Virus record (IMG/VR): IMGVR_UViG_3300002140_000156
Coordinates: 1 to 20,840 of that record
Reading direction: 5' to 3' (one strand)
Origin: a virus
DNA length: 20,840 nt
This document shows, piece after piece, positions 7,359-15,625 of this stretch; within the stretch, counting starts at the first letter, position 1, and each line of letters begins with the position of its first letter. The position numbers were made by a program, and so were the translations under genes. The notes beneath the pieces were generated by a model. The model was not told where the DNA came from. It was given only the letters and a program-made list of their open reading frames with translations, and ran no database searches.

Positions 7359-8285
7359 ATGTACGGAAACACAGAAAATACACTTTGGGTTGAATCGTTT
7401 AGACCCGATACATTAGAAGGATATATTGGTAATGAGCATATCATTGAAAAAGTTAAGATTTTTATTGAAAATGGCGATGTACCACATTTATTATTTTACG
7501 GTCCAGCAGGAACCGGCAAAACAACGCTAGCTAAAATTATAGCGGGATCGGTAGAAGCAGATATCATGTATATCAATGCGTCTGACGAAAACTCAGTAGA
7601 TGCAGTTCGAGATAAGATAAAGCGATATGCATCAACAGTAGGATTTAAACGTTGGAAGATTATAATTCTAGACGAAGCTGATTATTTAACACCAAATGCA
7701 CAAGCAGCTCTTCGCAACTTGATGGAAACATATAGCAAAACTACACGTTTTATTTTAACATGTAATTATGTTGAAAAGATCATCGATCCGATACAATCAC
7801 GCTGTCAGACATTTGCAATTACGCCGCCAAATAAATCAGATGTTGCTAAAAGATTAGTAACGGTATTGAATGAAAAGGGAGTTGAATATGATATTAAAGA
7901 TATTGCAGCAATTATAAATTCTTCATACCCTGACATTCGTCGTGCAATCAATGCAGCACAAGCTTCGGTAGTAAATAATAAATTACAATTAGACAAAGCA
8001 AGTTCGCTTCAGGCAAATTATATGTCAGAAGTTTTAGAATTATTAAAAAATTCTAAAGATAAAAAAGCAGCATTTAATAAAATTCGTCAAGTAATTGCAG
8101 ATAGCAAAGTTAGAGACTTTACTCCAATGTACACATTCTTATATGATAGTTTAGATGAGTTTGCAATCGGCCATATTGGAGGAGCAATTTTAATTATTGC
8201 AGAAGCACAATTTAAAGATGCATCGGTGGTTGACAAAGAAATTAACATCATGGCTATGTTTGTAAATTTATTAAACGAAATTTAA
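7359..8285 (+). CDS. 44: Clamp loader large subunit, T4 gp44-like AAA+ ATPase
   Basis: A 308-residue AAA+ protein (T4 gp44 has 319) that, as a tetramer with one gp62, opens and loads the sliding clamp. It shows the loader opening WVESFRPDTLEGYIGNE, Walker A GPAGTGKTT (48-56), Walker B ILDEADY around Asp105, sensor 1 TCNYVEKI, and the arginine-finger SRC motif at 147-149, which acts on the neighbouring subunit. The C-terminal helical collar follows. All ATPase residues are intact. The gene is followed after one base by a small unknown gene, then gp62. Confidence 0.96.
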   Translation: MYGNTENTLWVESFRPDTLEGYIGNEHIIEKVKIFIENGDVPHLLFYGPAGTGKTTLAKIIAGSVEADIMYINASDENSVDAVRDKIKRYASTVGFKRWKIIILDEADYLTPNAQAALRNLMETYSKTTRFILTCNYVEKIIDPIQSRCQTFAITPPNKSDVAKRLVTVLNEKGVEYDIKDIAAIINSSYPDIRRAINAAQASVVNNKLQLDKASSLQANYMSEVLELLKNSKDKKAAFNKIRQVIADSKVRDFTPMYTFLYDSLDEFAIGHIGGAILIIAEAQFKDASVVDKEINIMAMFVNLLNEI

Positions 8286-8286
8286 T

Positions 8287-8499
8287 ATGTCAATTGCATA
8301 TCACAAATCAAATGTGACGATTGTATTTAAAACATCAACTCGGAGCAATTCTAAAACTAAAATAAAAACTTTTAGAAACAAAAGTATTGATGATGTTTTA
8401 GAAAAGAAATTACCGGGAATACCTGATAATGCAGTTATTGTAGAGATGGGTCTAGGAAGTGAATTTGAACAAAAATGGAAAAACAAATATAAACTATAA
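8287..8499 (+). CDS. Small hypothetical protein, 70 aa
   Basis: Not recognised. It is a basic, lysine-rich protein of 70 residues with strand-like segments (NVTIVFKTST, AVIVEMGLG) and no cysteine pairs or membrane segment. It starts one base after the gp44 stop and ends two bases before the gp62 start. In T4 the two loader genes are adjacent and translationally coupled, so this small gene is an insertion within a conserved pair. Tight spacing supports it being expressed. Confidence 0.7.
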   Translation: MSIAYHKSNVTIVFKTSTRSNSKTKIKTFRNKSIDDVLEKKLPGIPDNAVIVEMGLGSEFEQKWKNKYKL

Positions 8500-8501
8500 A
8501 A

Positions 8502-8954
8502 ATGGCAGACGAAAAAAAGGGTGCAACAATCTTTGATTTTATTGATGGGGTAACTAGCAAAAAGAAAGAATGGAATAAATGGTCTGAAACCGATCAGGGT
8601 AAGTTTTCTCCATTCATTGTTAACAGATGGTTATCTATGCGTCAGGATTTAACAGAGCTTATTAATGAGTTACAAACATATACAATCGGATTGTTACGAC
8701 CAAAAGAAACTTATCGACTGTATCATGAATTTTTACCAACAAATCGAAGCTTTGCAAAGTATATTAAAGGTAAGAAAGATGACAAGTATTCAGATAAATT
8801 AATTGCACAATTATCGGAACATTACAAAGTAAGCAAATTAGAAGCATCTGATTATGTTGAATTGTTAGATCAAACAACTTGCACCCGTCTGCTAAATTTA
8901 TATGGTTATACTGAGGGAGAAGTAAAGACCATGATTAAAGGGGTTAGAAAATGA
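8502..8954 (+). CDS. 62: Clamp loader small subunit, T4 gp62-like
   Basis: A 150-residue protein (T4 gp62 has 187). The N-terminal part has the gp62-type pattern IFDFIDGVTSKKKEW followed by PFIVNRWLSMRQD (37-49). The rest is helical and charged, with no ATPase motifs, as expected for the clamp-interacting, non-ATPase subunit. Position after gp44 supports the call. Its stop overlaps the next start as ATGA. The protein is shorter than the T4 form, which is common in divergent relatives. Confidence 0.82.
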   Translation: MADEKKGATIFDFIDGVTSKKKEWNKWSETDQGKFSPFIVNRWLSMRQDLTELINELQTYTIGLLRPKETYRLYHEFLPTNRSFAKYIKGKKDDKYSDKLIAQLSEHYKVSKLEASDYVELLDQTTCTRLLNLYGYTEGEVKTMIKGVRK

Positions 8955-9166
8955 ACGTAAACACACAATCACATTACAAAGGTAAGGATAGCCTTTATAA
9001 ATTTGCTGAAGAGTGGGGTTTGAATAGCTATGAGTTTGATATCATTAAACGCATTGTAAGATGCCGGCACAAAGGTTTATTTGAACAAGACTTAAATAAA
9101 ACTAAAGATTTAATTGACATTTATTTGAAAGAAATGTTATCAAATCAATTGGAACTAACAAAATAA
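8951..9166 (+). CDS. DUF3310-like small protein
   Basis: A 71-residue protein that resembles the phage DUF3310 family. It has HYKGKDSLYKFAEEWGL near the start (family HY-x-G near a helix), then IIKRIVRCRHKG (family KYIxRxxxKG) and EQDLNKTKDLIDIYL (family DLxKAxxYL). Members are small helical phage proteins of unknown biochemical role, sometimes labelled nucleotide-kinase-like without good evidence. It overlaps the gp62 stop by ATGA and is the last gene of the replication run before an AT-rich gap. Confidence 0.7.
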   Translation: MNVNTQSHYKGKDSLYKFAEEWGLNSYEFDIIKRIVRCRHKGLFEQDLNKTKDLIDIYLKEMLSNQLELTK

Positions 9167-9180
9167 TTTCATATAATATA
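9167..9180 (+). promoter_or_regulatory. Promoter-like box with TATAAT
   Basis: TTTCATATAATATA lies in the 25-base gap before the gene at 9192. It contains a perfect TATAAT (9172-9177), and its start resembles the TTCATTATATTA boxes. Initiation about seven bases downstream would leave a leader of under ten bases. No -35 element was identified. Confidence 0.4.
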
Positions 9181-9191
9181 AAAAAAGACAT

Positions 9192-9743
9192 ATGGCAAAT
9201 CACGTTACCTCAGTATTAGAGATTGAATTTACTTCGGCTGAAGATGCTATACGCTTTTCAGAATGGACGGCACATTACCCAATTGATGAATCGATAACAT
9301 ATGGCGAACGCATTGAATTATGTTGTGAAACTATGTTACAAAATCTATATCCAGATAAAGAAGATACTAGAGATTATTATATTGAAAATCTAGGAGCTAA
9401 ATGGATTTATTTTGATGACACTGAGCGATGGGAAACCACTATGTTTATTTCATGGACAACCGCATGGGATTTCCCAGAAAAATTATTCAATAAATTAACT
9501 GAATATTTGCAATCTGAATACAAAGGATTTATATGCAAATGTACCTTCGAAGATGAAGGCTTTGGATTTGTAGGAGCCGCAGTTTCAAATGACACTTGGT
9601 CTGATATTGAATACTATGAACCAATTGATGAACTTGTAGAATATCGAGATGAAGAAGATTATCTATCTGATGACTTTTATGAAGTCATATGGCAGCGGAA
9701 AGACGAAATGTTGCAAGAATGTTTAGCAAATATACAAGAATAA
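9192..9743 (+). CDS. Api92-like / YubB ferredoxin-like-domain protein
   Basis: A 183-residue acidic protein. The N-terminal MANHVTSVLEIEFTSAEDA, the middle ENLGAKWIYFDD, and the tryptophan-rich WETTMFISWTTAWDFPEKLFNKL resemble the Api92-like family with a YubB ferredoxin-like domain, found on plasmids and phages and of unknown molecular function. The end is highly acidic (EYRDEEDYLSDDFYEVIW). A promoter-like box precedes it and a terminator follows it, so it may be a short unit of its own. Acidity suggests a DNA-mimic or protein-binding role, but that is speculation. Confidence 0.6.
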   Translation: MANHVTSVLEIEFTSAEDAIRFSEWTAHYPIDESITYGERIELCCETMLQNLYPDKEDTRDYYIENLGAKWIYFDDTERWETTMFISWTTAWDFPEKLFNKLTEYLQSEYKGFICKCTFEDEGFGFVGAAVSNDTWSDIEYYEPIDELVEYRDEEDYLSDDFYEVIWQRKDEMLQECLANIQE

Positions 9744-9762
9744 TCTAAATTACAAATAAAAG

Positions 9763-9793
9763 AAAGTCGTAGCAGAAATGCTGCGGCTTTTTT
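9763..9793 (+). terminator. Intrinsic terminator with GNRA loop
   Basis: The stem pairs 9763-9774 with 9779-9790 around a GAAA tetraloop. All twelve positions pair, including two G-U wobbles and three A-U pairs at the base, and the T-run continues to 9793. It lies 20 bases after the Api92-like stop and 28 bases before the next AT box, marking the end of a transcription unit. It is the only clear terminator in the window. Confidence 0.9.
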
Positions 9794-9820
9794 ACTGTTC
9801 GGTTGGTTTTTATCTTAAAT

Positions 9821-9839
9821 TTCATTATATTATAGTATG
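9821..9839 (+). promoter_or_regulatory. Start-codon-overlapping AT box, copy 2
   Basis: TTCATTATATTATAGTATG, identical over 19 bases to the copy at 2739-2757 and again ending on the start codon of the next gene. Its position just after an intrinsic terminator supports a promoter function here. Confidence 0.6.
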
Positions 9840-10796
9840 AAAGAAAATGTAAATTACATTGCCCCAATATACAAGTTAGCATTGCGAGATGCAACAACGG
9901 TACCTAGAAAGATATCATACTCACAATGGTCAATGTACGAAAAATGTCCACAACAATGGAAGTTAGCATATATTGATGGGTTAGCCCCATTTCAGTCTAG
10001 CATCGATACCTGCTTTGGAACAGCATTTCACGAAACACTGCAAACATACTTAACCGTAATGTATACTGATTCAGTTAAACGTGCTGATGCAATTGATTTA
10101 AGAGAATTGCTAACAACAAATCTACGTAATGAATACGCAAGAACGGTAACTGAATTAGAAGGCAAACATTATTCAAATCCACTTCAATTAGCAGAATATT
10201 TAGAAGACGGAGCTGCAATATTAAATTGGTTTAAGAATAGACGATCAACATATTTTACTACAAAGGATCATGAGCTAGTAGCAATAGAAATGGAACTATG
10301 TACACAGGCATCGCCGGGAAATACATCAGTATTTTGGTATGGATTTATTGACGTTGTAATACGCAATACAAAGACCAATGAAATTATTATTATTGACATT
10401 AAAACTAGTAGACAAGGCTGGAATAAATATCAAAAAGCTGACACATTAAAAATGGCTCAACTTATTGCATATAAAAATTATTTTTCGGCACAATTTGGTA
10501 TTCCTAAAGAAAAAATACACGTTGAGTTTTTTATTGTAAAACGAAAGTTGATTGAAGATTCAATGTTTCCACAGAAGCGTGTGCAACAAGTAATTCCAGC
10601 ATCAGGTACAGTTACACAAAAGAAAGTTCAAAAATCAATTGATAAGTTTGTAGAAGATTGTTTTGATTTAGAAGGCAATAAGAATGCTGCTAGAAACTAT
10701 ATGTCATTGGCAGGAAAAGGAGCTAAGAATTGTAAGTATTGTCCGTTTAAAGAAGATTATGTAAATTGTCCTAAAGAAAATAGGATTCGAGAATGA
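9837..10796 (+). CDS. PD-(D/E)XK nuclease with probable Fe-S cluster (Cas4/AddB-like)
   Basis: A 319-residue RecB-family nuclease. The core is seen as FGTAFHE with His65, YGFIDVVI with Asp172, and IIDIKTSR with Asp187 and Lys189, followed by a QLIAYKNYF helix (the Q-x3-Y motif). Four cysteines are placed as in Cas4 and AddB: Cys37 in YEKCPQQW, then Cys299-x2-Cys302-x8-Cys311 at the C-terminus, a pattern that binds a 4Fe-4S cluster bracketing the nuclease. Catalytic residues are intact. With no CRISPR array or Cas genes nearby, a role in phage replication, recombination or DNA end processing is most likely. It starts on an AT box after the terminator, so it begins a new unit. Confidence 0.9.
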   Translation: MKENVNYIAPIYKLALRDATTVPRKISYSQWSMYEKCPQQWKLAYIDGLAPFQSSIDTCFGTAFHETLQTYLTVMYTDSVKRADAIDLRELLTTNLRNEYARTVTELEGKHYSNPLQLAEYLEDGAAILNWFKNRRSTYFTTKDHELVAIEMELCTQASPGNTSVFWYGFIDVVIRNTKTNEIIIIDIKTSRQGWNKYQKADTLKMAQLIAYKNYFSAQFGIPKEKIHVEFFIVKRKLIEDSMFPQKRVQQVIPASGTVTQKKVQKSIDKFVEDCFDLEGNKNAARNYMSLAGKGAKNCKYCPFKEDYVNCPKENRIRE

Positions 10797-10798
10797 AA

Positions 10799-10817
10799 TT
10801 CATTATATTAAATTATG
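10799..10817 (+). promoter_or_regulatory. Start-codon-overlapping AT box, copy 3
   Basis: TTCATTATATTAAATTATG matches copies 1 and 2 at 17 of 19 positions, with the same distance to the ATG. It begins two bases after the nuclease stop codon and fills the entire gap to the next start. Confidence 0.5.
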
Positions 10818-11021
10818 ATTAGTTACAAACATAAACATGTATATGTATACACATTTCCGGTGTCATCAAAGACATCCGGATCTATAGACCACGAGTATAC
10901 ATTATGCACAAACATTGATAATCCTAATTGTAAAGAAAATAGAACTTTGTTAGAATCTATGTTAAGATTAGTTTATGGTCATATGCCAAAGAGTGTTAAA
11001 TTTTTATATGAAAAACGATGA
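10815..11021 (+). CDS. Small hypothetical protein, 68 aa
   Basis: Not recognised. The N-terminal half is strand-rich (KHVYVYTFPVSS) and contains two cysteines eight residues apart. The C-terminal half is a likely helix (TLLESMLRLVYGHM). It is preceded by a copy of the AT box and overlaps the SLOG-type gene by ATGA, so expression and coupling are plausible. Function unknown. Confidence 0.65.
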   Translation: MISYKHKHVYVYTFPVSSKTSGSIDHEYTLCTNIDNPNCKENRTLLESMLRLVYGHMPKSVKFLYEKR

Positions 11022-11422
11022 CAAAAGTAGCAGTAATAGGAAGTACGGGTTGGCAAAATAAAAGAAAGATTCAACAAACATTGCAAGAACTAAAAAAGAA
11101 GTTTGGCAATGACTTAGTTGTAATTGGCGCCGGAGGAGCTGAAGGTGCGAATCATATGGTTAGAAAATTTTCTATAGAATTTGCAATCGAATACAAAGAA
11201 TTTAATCCATCATTTTCAGGATATAATTTATATTCAGCAATGCCAGAATCATATTATGGCAAATCATATCATTTTAGTCAATTACATCATCGCATGAAGC
11301 TAATTGCTCAACAATGTGATTACATGATGATATTAACCACAGAGAATGCGTTAGATCCAGTCTTAAAGACAGCATTTACAAATGTCAAAAAATTAGAAAA
11401 ACCGGTTGTTATCTTAGGATAA
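11018..11422 (+). CDS. SLOG-fold (DUF2493/YspA-like) nucleotide-binding protein
   Basis: A 134-residue single-domain protein with a Rossmann-like opening, KVAVIGSTGWQNKRKIQQTL, and the second family motif VVIGAGGAEGANHMVRKFSIE, in which the glycine turn precedes a helix. The end, KLEKPVVILG, fits the final strand. SLOG proteins of this type are common in phages and are thought to bind nucleotides or nucleotide-derived ligands; the substrate is not known. It overlaps the preceding small gene by ATGA and is followed by a 31-base gap containing the first class B box. Confidence 0.7.
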   Translation: MTKVAVIGSTGWQNKRKIQQTLQELKKKFGNDLVVIGAGGAEGANHMVRKFSIEFAIEYKEFNPSFSGYNLYSAMPESYYGKSYHFSQLHHRMKLIAQQCDYMMILTTENALDPVLKTAFTNVKKLEKPVVILG

Positions 11423-11423
11423 C

Positions 11424-11444
11424 ATATTTATATTTAAAGTTATA
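11424..11444 (+). promoter_or_regulatory. AT box class B, copy 1 (before glycosyltransferase island)
   Basis: ATATTTATA, two to three A/T bases, then AAAGTTATA. An almost identical arrangement occurs at 15626-15644. The complement of the core reads TATAAATA, the T4 late promoter box, but pointing away from the genes, so its meaning is unclear. An AAGGA ten bases before the ATG here is one of the few Shine-Dalgarno-like sequences in the window. Confidence 0.4.
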
Positions 11445-11453
11445 AGGAATAAA

Positions 11454-12944
11454 ATGGAGTTACCAAAGTTACAAAAGATTGACCCTAGCAAACCACAAAA
11501 AAAGAAAATTTTATTGTTAGGAGATGATTTTCGATTACCGTCTGGAATCGGAACCGTTAGTAAAGAAATTATTTTAAATACCGTTAAAGAGTTTGATTGG
11601 ATACAATTAGGAGCAGCAATCAATCATCCCGATGCCGGCAAGGCATTTGATCTTTCACAAGAGATTGTAAAAGAAACTGGCGTTGAAGATGCATCCGTAA
11701 AATTAATTCCGTGGAACGGGTATGGTGATCGCAATATATTGTTTGCAATCATCAATCAAGAACAACCAGATGCAATACTTCACTTTACTGATCCTAGATA
11801 TTGGACATGGCTATATGCGGCTGAACATGAAATAAAAACAACATTTGGTATTCCAATTACATATTATTCAATTTGGGATGATTTACCATTTCCTATGTGG
11901 AATGCACCATATTACGGAAGTTGTGATATGATTATGGGAATTAGCAAGCAATCTGATAATATTCATAGAGAAGTTCTTAAACAGAATGGCTTTGGGGTAA
12001 TTAATTACGACGAATCTAACATTGTTCCTCAAGATAAAAAATGGAACGATGTTATAACAGGATATGTTCCACACGGGTTAAATCATAATATATTTAAACC
12101 ATTACCATCAGATGATGTTGTAGTAAGTTCAATGCAAAAACAAATTAAAGAGACACACGATGTCGATTTTGTTGTAATGTGGAACAATCGCAATATTAGA
12201 AGAAAACAACCAGGGGATGTTATTTTAGCATTTAAAACATTTGTAGATGCATTACCAGAATCAAAACGTAACAAAGTAGCATTGTTAATGCACACACAGC
12301 CTGTAGATGAAAACGGAACTGATTTAAGGGCTATATGGAAAACATTAGCACCTAATTGTAAAGTAATCTTTTCGGAACAAAAATTATCTGCACAAGAGCT
12401 TAATGCAATGTATAATGTAGCTGATGTAGTAGTTAACATCGGATCAAATGAAGGATGGGGACTTAGTTCAACCGAATCAATGTTATCAGGAACTCCTATT
12501 ATTAACAATGTAACTGGAGGATTGCAAGATCAATGTGGATTTGAAGATGAAAATGGTGAGTGGATTAGATTTGATGGCGAATTTTCAACAAACCACACCG
12601 GTAAATATAAAAAACATGGTATATGGGCAAAGCCAGTATTTCCAAGCAATAGATCCTTGCAAGGATCACCACAAACACCATATATATTTGATGACAGAGC
12701 AAAATATGAAGATGTAGCAGAAGCTATTTTATATTGGTATGAAATGACCGAGGAAAATAGGTCCGCATGCGGATATGAAGGTCGAACATGGGCATTAGCT
12801 AATGGATTGACTGCAGAACAAATGGGTAATACAATGATTTCAATGTTTCAAGATTTATTTGCAATGCATAGAGAACGAAGACCATTGTTTACCGTAACAA
12901 AAGTAACTCCAACAAAATACGAACGAACAGGAATAGTAGCATAA
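11454..12944 (+). CDS. Family 4-like glycosyltransferase (GT-B), 496 aa
   Basis: A large GT-B enzyme. After a basic N-terminal tail (MELPKLQKIDPSKPQKKK) comes the first Rossmann domain, ILLLGDDFRLPSGIGTVSKE. The C-terminal domain carries VVMWNNRNIRRKQP and the nucleotide-sugar motif Glu333-x7-Glu341 in NEGWGLSSTESMLSGTPIINN. No membrane segment is seen. It begins the glycosylation island and overlaps the next GT by TAATG. Donor and acceptor cannot be read from sequence. Its first residues LPKLQKI (3-9) are repeated exactly as the last seven residues of the next protein, through different codons. The two may form a pair, share a docking partner, or derive from one tandem protein; these are inferences. 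Confidence 0.88.
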   Translation: MELPKLQKIDPSKPQKKKILLLGDDFRLPSGIGTVSKEIILNTVKEFDWIQLGAAINHPDAGKAFDLSQEIVKETGVEDASVKLIPWNGYGDRNILFAIINQEQPDAILHFTDPRYWTWLYAAEHEIKTTFGIPITYYSIWDDLPFPMWNAPYYGSCDMIMGISKQSDNIHREVLKQNGFGVINYDESNIVPQDKKWNDVITGYVPHGLNHNIFKPLPSDDVVVSSMQKQIKETHDVDFVVMWNNRNIRRKQPGDVILAFKTFVDALPESKRNKVALLMHTQPVDENGTDLRAIWKTLAPNCKVIFSEQKLSAQELNAMYNVADVVVNIGSNEGWGLSSTESMLSGTPIINNVTGGLQDQCGFEDENGEWIRFDGEFSTNHTGKYKKHGIWAKPVFPSNRSLQGSPQTPYIFDDRAKYEDVAEAILYWYEMTEENRSACGYEGRTWALANGLTAEQMGNTMISMFQDLFAMHRERRPLFTVTKVTPTKYERTGIVA

Positions 12945-14176
12945 TGAGAAAAGTAGTTATAGCGTCGCCAGTAGCGACACAATCGGGTTATGGGCATCAC
13001 GCACGTGAAATTATAACGAATATTATTGAACAACGAGGAAATGAATGGGATGTTAAATTAATTTCATTGCCATGGGGACATACTCCAATGACGTATCCAA
13101 TATCAACGGATTTGCAATTGAGAATAATTCCATTGCCATTACAAGAACAACCTGACATATGGATACAAGTATCAGTTCCAAATGAATTGCAAGTAGTAGG
13201 TAAATATAATATCGGAGTAACTGCAGGAACTGAAGGAAGCATTTGTCCACCAGACTGGATCGATAAATTAAATGCAATGAATTTAGTTATAGTTCCAAGT
13301 GAATTCACAAAAACAGTATTTGAAGAAACGGCAAAACAATCTAATAAAGTAATAACCACTAAAATCCAAGTAGTTCCGGAATATTTTGATGAAACTGTAT
13401 ATACAAATAAACAAGTAGATCCATTAAGTGAATTAGATGCAATTACAGAAGACTTTGCATTTTTATCTGTAGGACATTGGTTGTCTGGCCACGCTGGTGA
13501 AGATCGTAAAAATATCAGTGGATTGGTTCATAGATTTTTTCATACATATAAAGACAAAAAAGACACACCTGCTTTAATATTAAAAACTAGTGGTGCAACG
13601 TATAGTATAACAGATCGCATTGAAATGGAAAGTAGAATAAACCAAATTGCAGAACAGTTTGGTAATGCAAAACTTCCAAATGTTTATTTAGTGCACGGTG
13701 AATTGTTAGATGATGAAATGAATGCATTGTATAATCATCCAAAAGTTAAAGCAATGATATCATTTACCAAAGCAGAAGGGTTCGGCCGACCATTATTAGA
13801 ATTTTCAACAACGGGTAAACCAATCATTGCTCCGTATTATTCAGGACAAACAGATTTTCTTAAAAAAGATTTTATTTGTGAATTACCAGGAGTACAGACC
13901 CCAATTCATGCTTCAGCTCAAAACGAATTTTTAATTAATGGTGCAACATGGTTTACTCCTGATTATGGATATGCTGGCAAAATGATGCAAGAAGTTCAAA
14001 AGAACTACAAGAAATGGTTAGAGCTAGGTAAGCGTCAACGCTATTTCGTTAATTCAGGATTTACTAAAACAGCAGTAGCAGCAGTATATGAACAAGTATT
14101 AGCAACAGTAGATGCTGGGGTTGAATCTATTCCTAAACCAGTAGAATTAAAACTACCTAAATTGCAAAAAATATGA
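12944..14176 (+). CDS. Family 4-like glycosyltransferase (GT-B), 410 aa
   Basis: A GT-B enzyme opening with VVIASPVATQSGYGHHAREI, where the glycine-rich loop follows the first strand. The middle has FLSVGHWLSGHAGEDRKNISGL. The donor-binding motif is Glu278-x7-Glu286 in AEGFGRPLLEFSTTGKPIIAP, and KLPNVYLVHGELLDDEMNALY precedes it, as in GT4 enzymes. It is coupled to the upstream GT by TAATG and to the GT2 by ATGA. The C-terminal tail after the last helix (PKPVELKLPKLQKI) carries the LPKLQKI heptapeptide seen at the start of the upstream GT. Substrates are unknown. Confidence 0.88.
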   Translation: MRKVVIASPVATQSGYGHHAREIITNIIEQRGNEWDVKLISLPWGHTPMTYPISTDLQLRIIPLPLQEQPDIWIQVSVPNELQVVGKYNIGVTAGTEGSICPPDWIDKLNAMNLVIVPSEFTKTVFEETAKQSNKVITTKIQVVPEYFDETVYTNKQVDPLSELDAITEDFAFLSVGHWLSGHAGEDRKNISGLVHRFFHTYKDKKDTPALILKTSGATYSITDRIEMESRINQIAEQFGNAKLPNVYLVHGELLDDEMNALYNHPKVKAMISFTKAEGFGRPLLEFSTTGKPIIAPYYSGQTDFLKKDFICELPGVQTPIHASAQNEFLINGATWFTPDYGYAGKMMQEVQKNYKKWLELGKRQRYFVNSGFTKTAVAAVYEQVLATVDAGVESIPKPVELKLPKLQKI

Positions 14177-14796
14177 AAATAACATACGCTATTACAGTGT
14201 GTAATGAGTTTAAAGAAATTCAAAAGCTTGTTACACACTTGCTTAAATATAAAAGACTACAAGATAATATTGTTATATTGTTCGACAGTAAAAATGGAGA
14301 CATAGAGATTGAATCTTTTTTACGATCACATTCTATTAACAAAGAATTTGCCTGGCATAAAGGTGAGTTCGAAGGTCATTTTGCAGATTGGAAGAATAAG
14401 TTAACTAGTTTATGCACTGGAGATTATATTTTCCAAATTGATGCAGATGAGATACCAAATGAATATCTTATAAAAAATCTACCATTAGTATTAGAGATAA
14501 ACCCAGAAGTTGATATGTTAAGAGTACCTAGAGTCAATACTGTAGAAGGATTAACTGAGGAGCACATTAAAAAATGGGGATGGAATGTAAATGAAAAAGG
14601 TTGGGTCAATTGGGCTGATTGGCAAATGAGAATCTATAAAAAACATCCAGATATTAAATGGAAAAATAAAGTTCATGAGTTATTAGATGGCTTTAAAAAT
14701 CACAGTATGTTACCATTAGAAGAAGAATGGGCTTTATATCATCCAAAAACAATTGAACGACAAATAAAACAAAATAATTATTACGATACATTATAA
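14173..14796 (+). CDS. Family 2 glycosyltransferase (GT-A)
   Basis: A 207-residue GT-A enzyme. It begins MKITYAITVCNEFKEIQKLV, the usual GT2 opening, and has the metal and nucleotide-sugar DXD motif as Asp90-Ala-Asp92 in FQIDADEIPN. The later WADWQMRIYKKHPDIKWKNKVHE resembles the WaaE/KdtX-like GT2 group that acts on core oligosaccharides. It is rather short but reaches the family's C-terminal helices. There are no transmembrane helices, so it is not a processive polymerase. It overlaps the genes on both sides, so it is part of one translationally coupled block. Confidence 0.88.
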   Translation: MKITYAITVCNEFKEIQKLVTHLLKYKRLQDNIVILFDSKNGDIEIESFLRSHSINKEFAWHKGEFEGHFADWKNKLTSLCTGDYIFQIDADEIPNEYLIKNLPLVLEINPEVDMLRVPRVNTVEGLTEEHIKKWGWNVNEKGWVNWADWQMRIYKKHPDIKWKNKVHELLDGFKNHSMLPLEEEWALYHPKTIERQIKQNNYYDTL

Positions 14797-15605
14797 TGAA
14801 TTTTATATCTACAAATCATCAAGGCGGTATTGGAAATGTTATGTTTAAACTAGCCGCGGCAATTAGTTTAGCATTAGATAATGACATTGACTATATATTT
14901 TCTAATGAATTCTTACGACCTATAGATCGAATTTCTACAAAAGGTTTTGACGATTATCGCGTATATTATGATAATATTTTACGTAATATACCATTTATTA
15001 ATAACTTACCATATGGTTATGCTGTGTATAATCAAATTGGATTTCATTATCAAGATATTCCATATCAAACTAATACCAATTTATTGTTAACTGGTTATTA
15101 CCAAAGTGATAAATTTTTTAGTAATAATAAACAATACATTATAGATTTATTTAAACCATCAGATGAAAACAAAAAATTAATACAATCATCATATAATGAT
15201 TTAAATCAATATGTTTCAATTCACGTAAGGCGAGGGGATTATTTACAGTATCCTGACCATCATCCACTACAGACTATAGAATACTATCAGTCAGCAGTAG
15301 ATACATTTGGACTAGATAAAACGTATATGATATTTAGTGATGATATCGACGGATGTAAATCTATGTTTGAGTTTATACCAAACAAAATTTTTCACAATTC
15401 AGGAACTGATTGGCTGGATATGTATATAATGAGTATGTGTGAACATAATATTATTTGTAATAGTAGTTTTTCTTGGTGGGGTGCTTATTTGAATGAAAAT
15501 CCTAATAAAATAGTAGTCGCACCAAAAAGATGGTTCGGACCTATATATTCTGCATGGGATACATCAGATCTAATTCCAACATCATGGACAATTATTGATA
15601 AATAA
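14796..15605 (+). CDS. Family 11 fucosyltransferase (alpha-1,2-type)
   Basis: A 269-residue GT11 member, which transfers fucose from GDP-fucose, usually in alpha-1,2 linkage. Motifs in order are NHQGGIGNVMFKLAAAISLA at the start (family GGLGNQMFQ), HVRRGDY at 143-149 (donor-binding HxRRGDY), FSDDIDGCKSMF, and CNSSFSWWGAYLN near the end. All are characteristic, and the length is normal. It pairs logically with the GT10 fucosyltransferase and GDP-mannose 4,6-dehydratase further downstream. It starts on the last base of the GT2 stop. Confidence 0.92.
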   Translation: MNFISTNHQGGIGNVMFKLAAAISLALDNDIDYIFSNEFLRPIDRISTKGFDDYRVYYDNILRNIPFINNLPYGYAVYNQIGFHYQDIPYQTNTNLLLTGYYQSDKFFSNNKQYIIDLFKPSDENKKLIQSSYNDLNQYVSIHVRRGDYLQYPDHHPLQTIEYYQSAVDTFGLDKTYMIFSDDIDGCKSMFEFIPNKIFHNSGTDWLDMYIMSMCEHNIICNSSFSWWGAYLNENPNKIVVAPKRWFGPIYSAWDTSDLIPTSWTIIDK

Positions 15606-15625
15606 CATTGGATTTTTAAAAAATA

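Noticed and set aside
9837-10796. Cas4 as part of a CRISPR-Cas system
   Set aside because: No repeat-spacer array and no Cas1, Cas2 or effector gene in the window; Cas4-like nucleases are common in phages alone.
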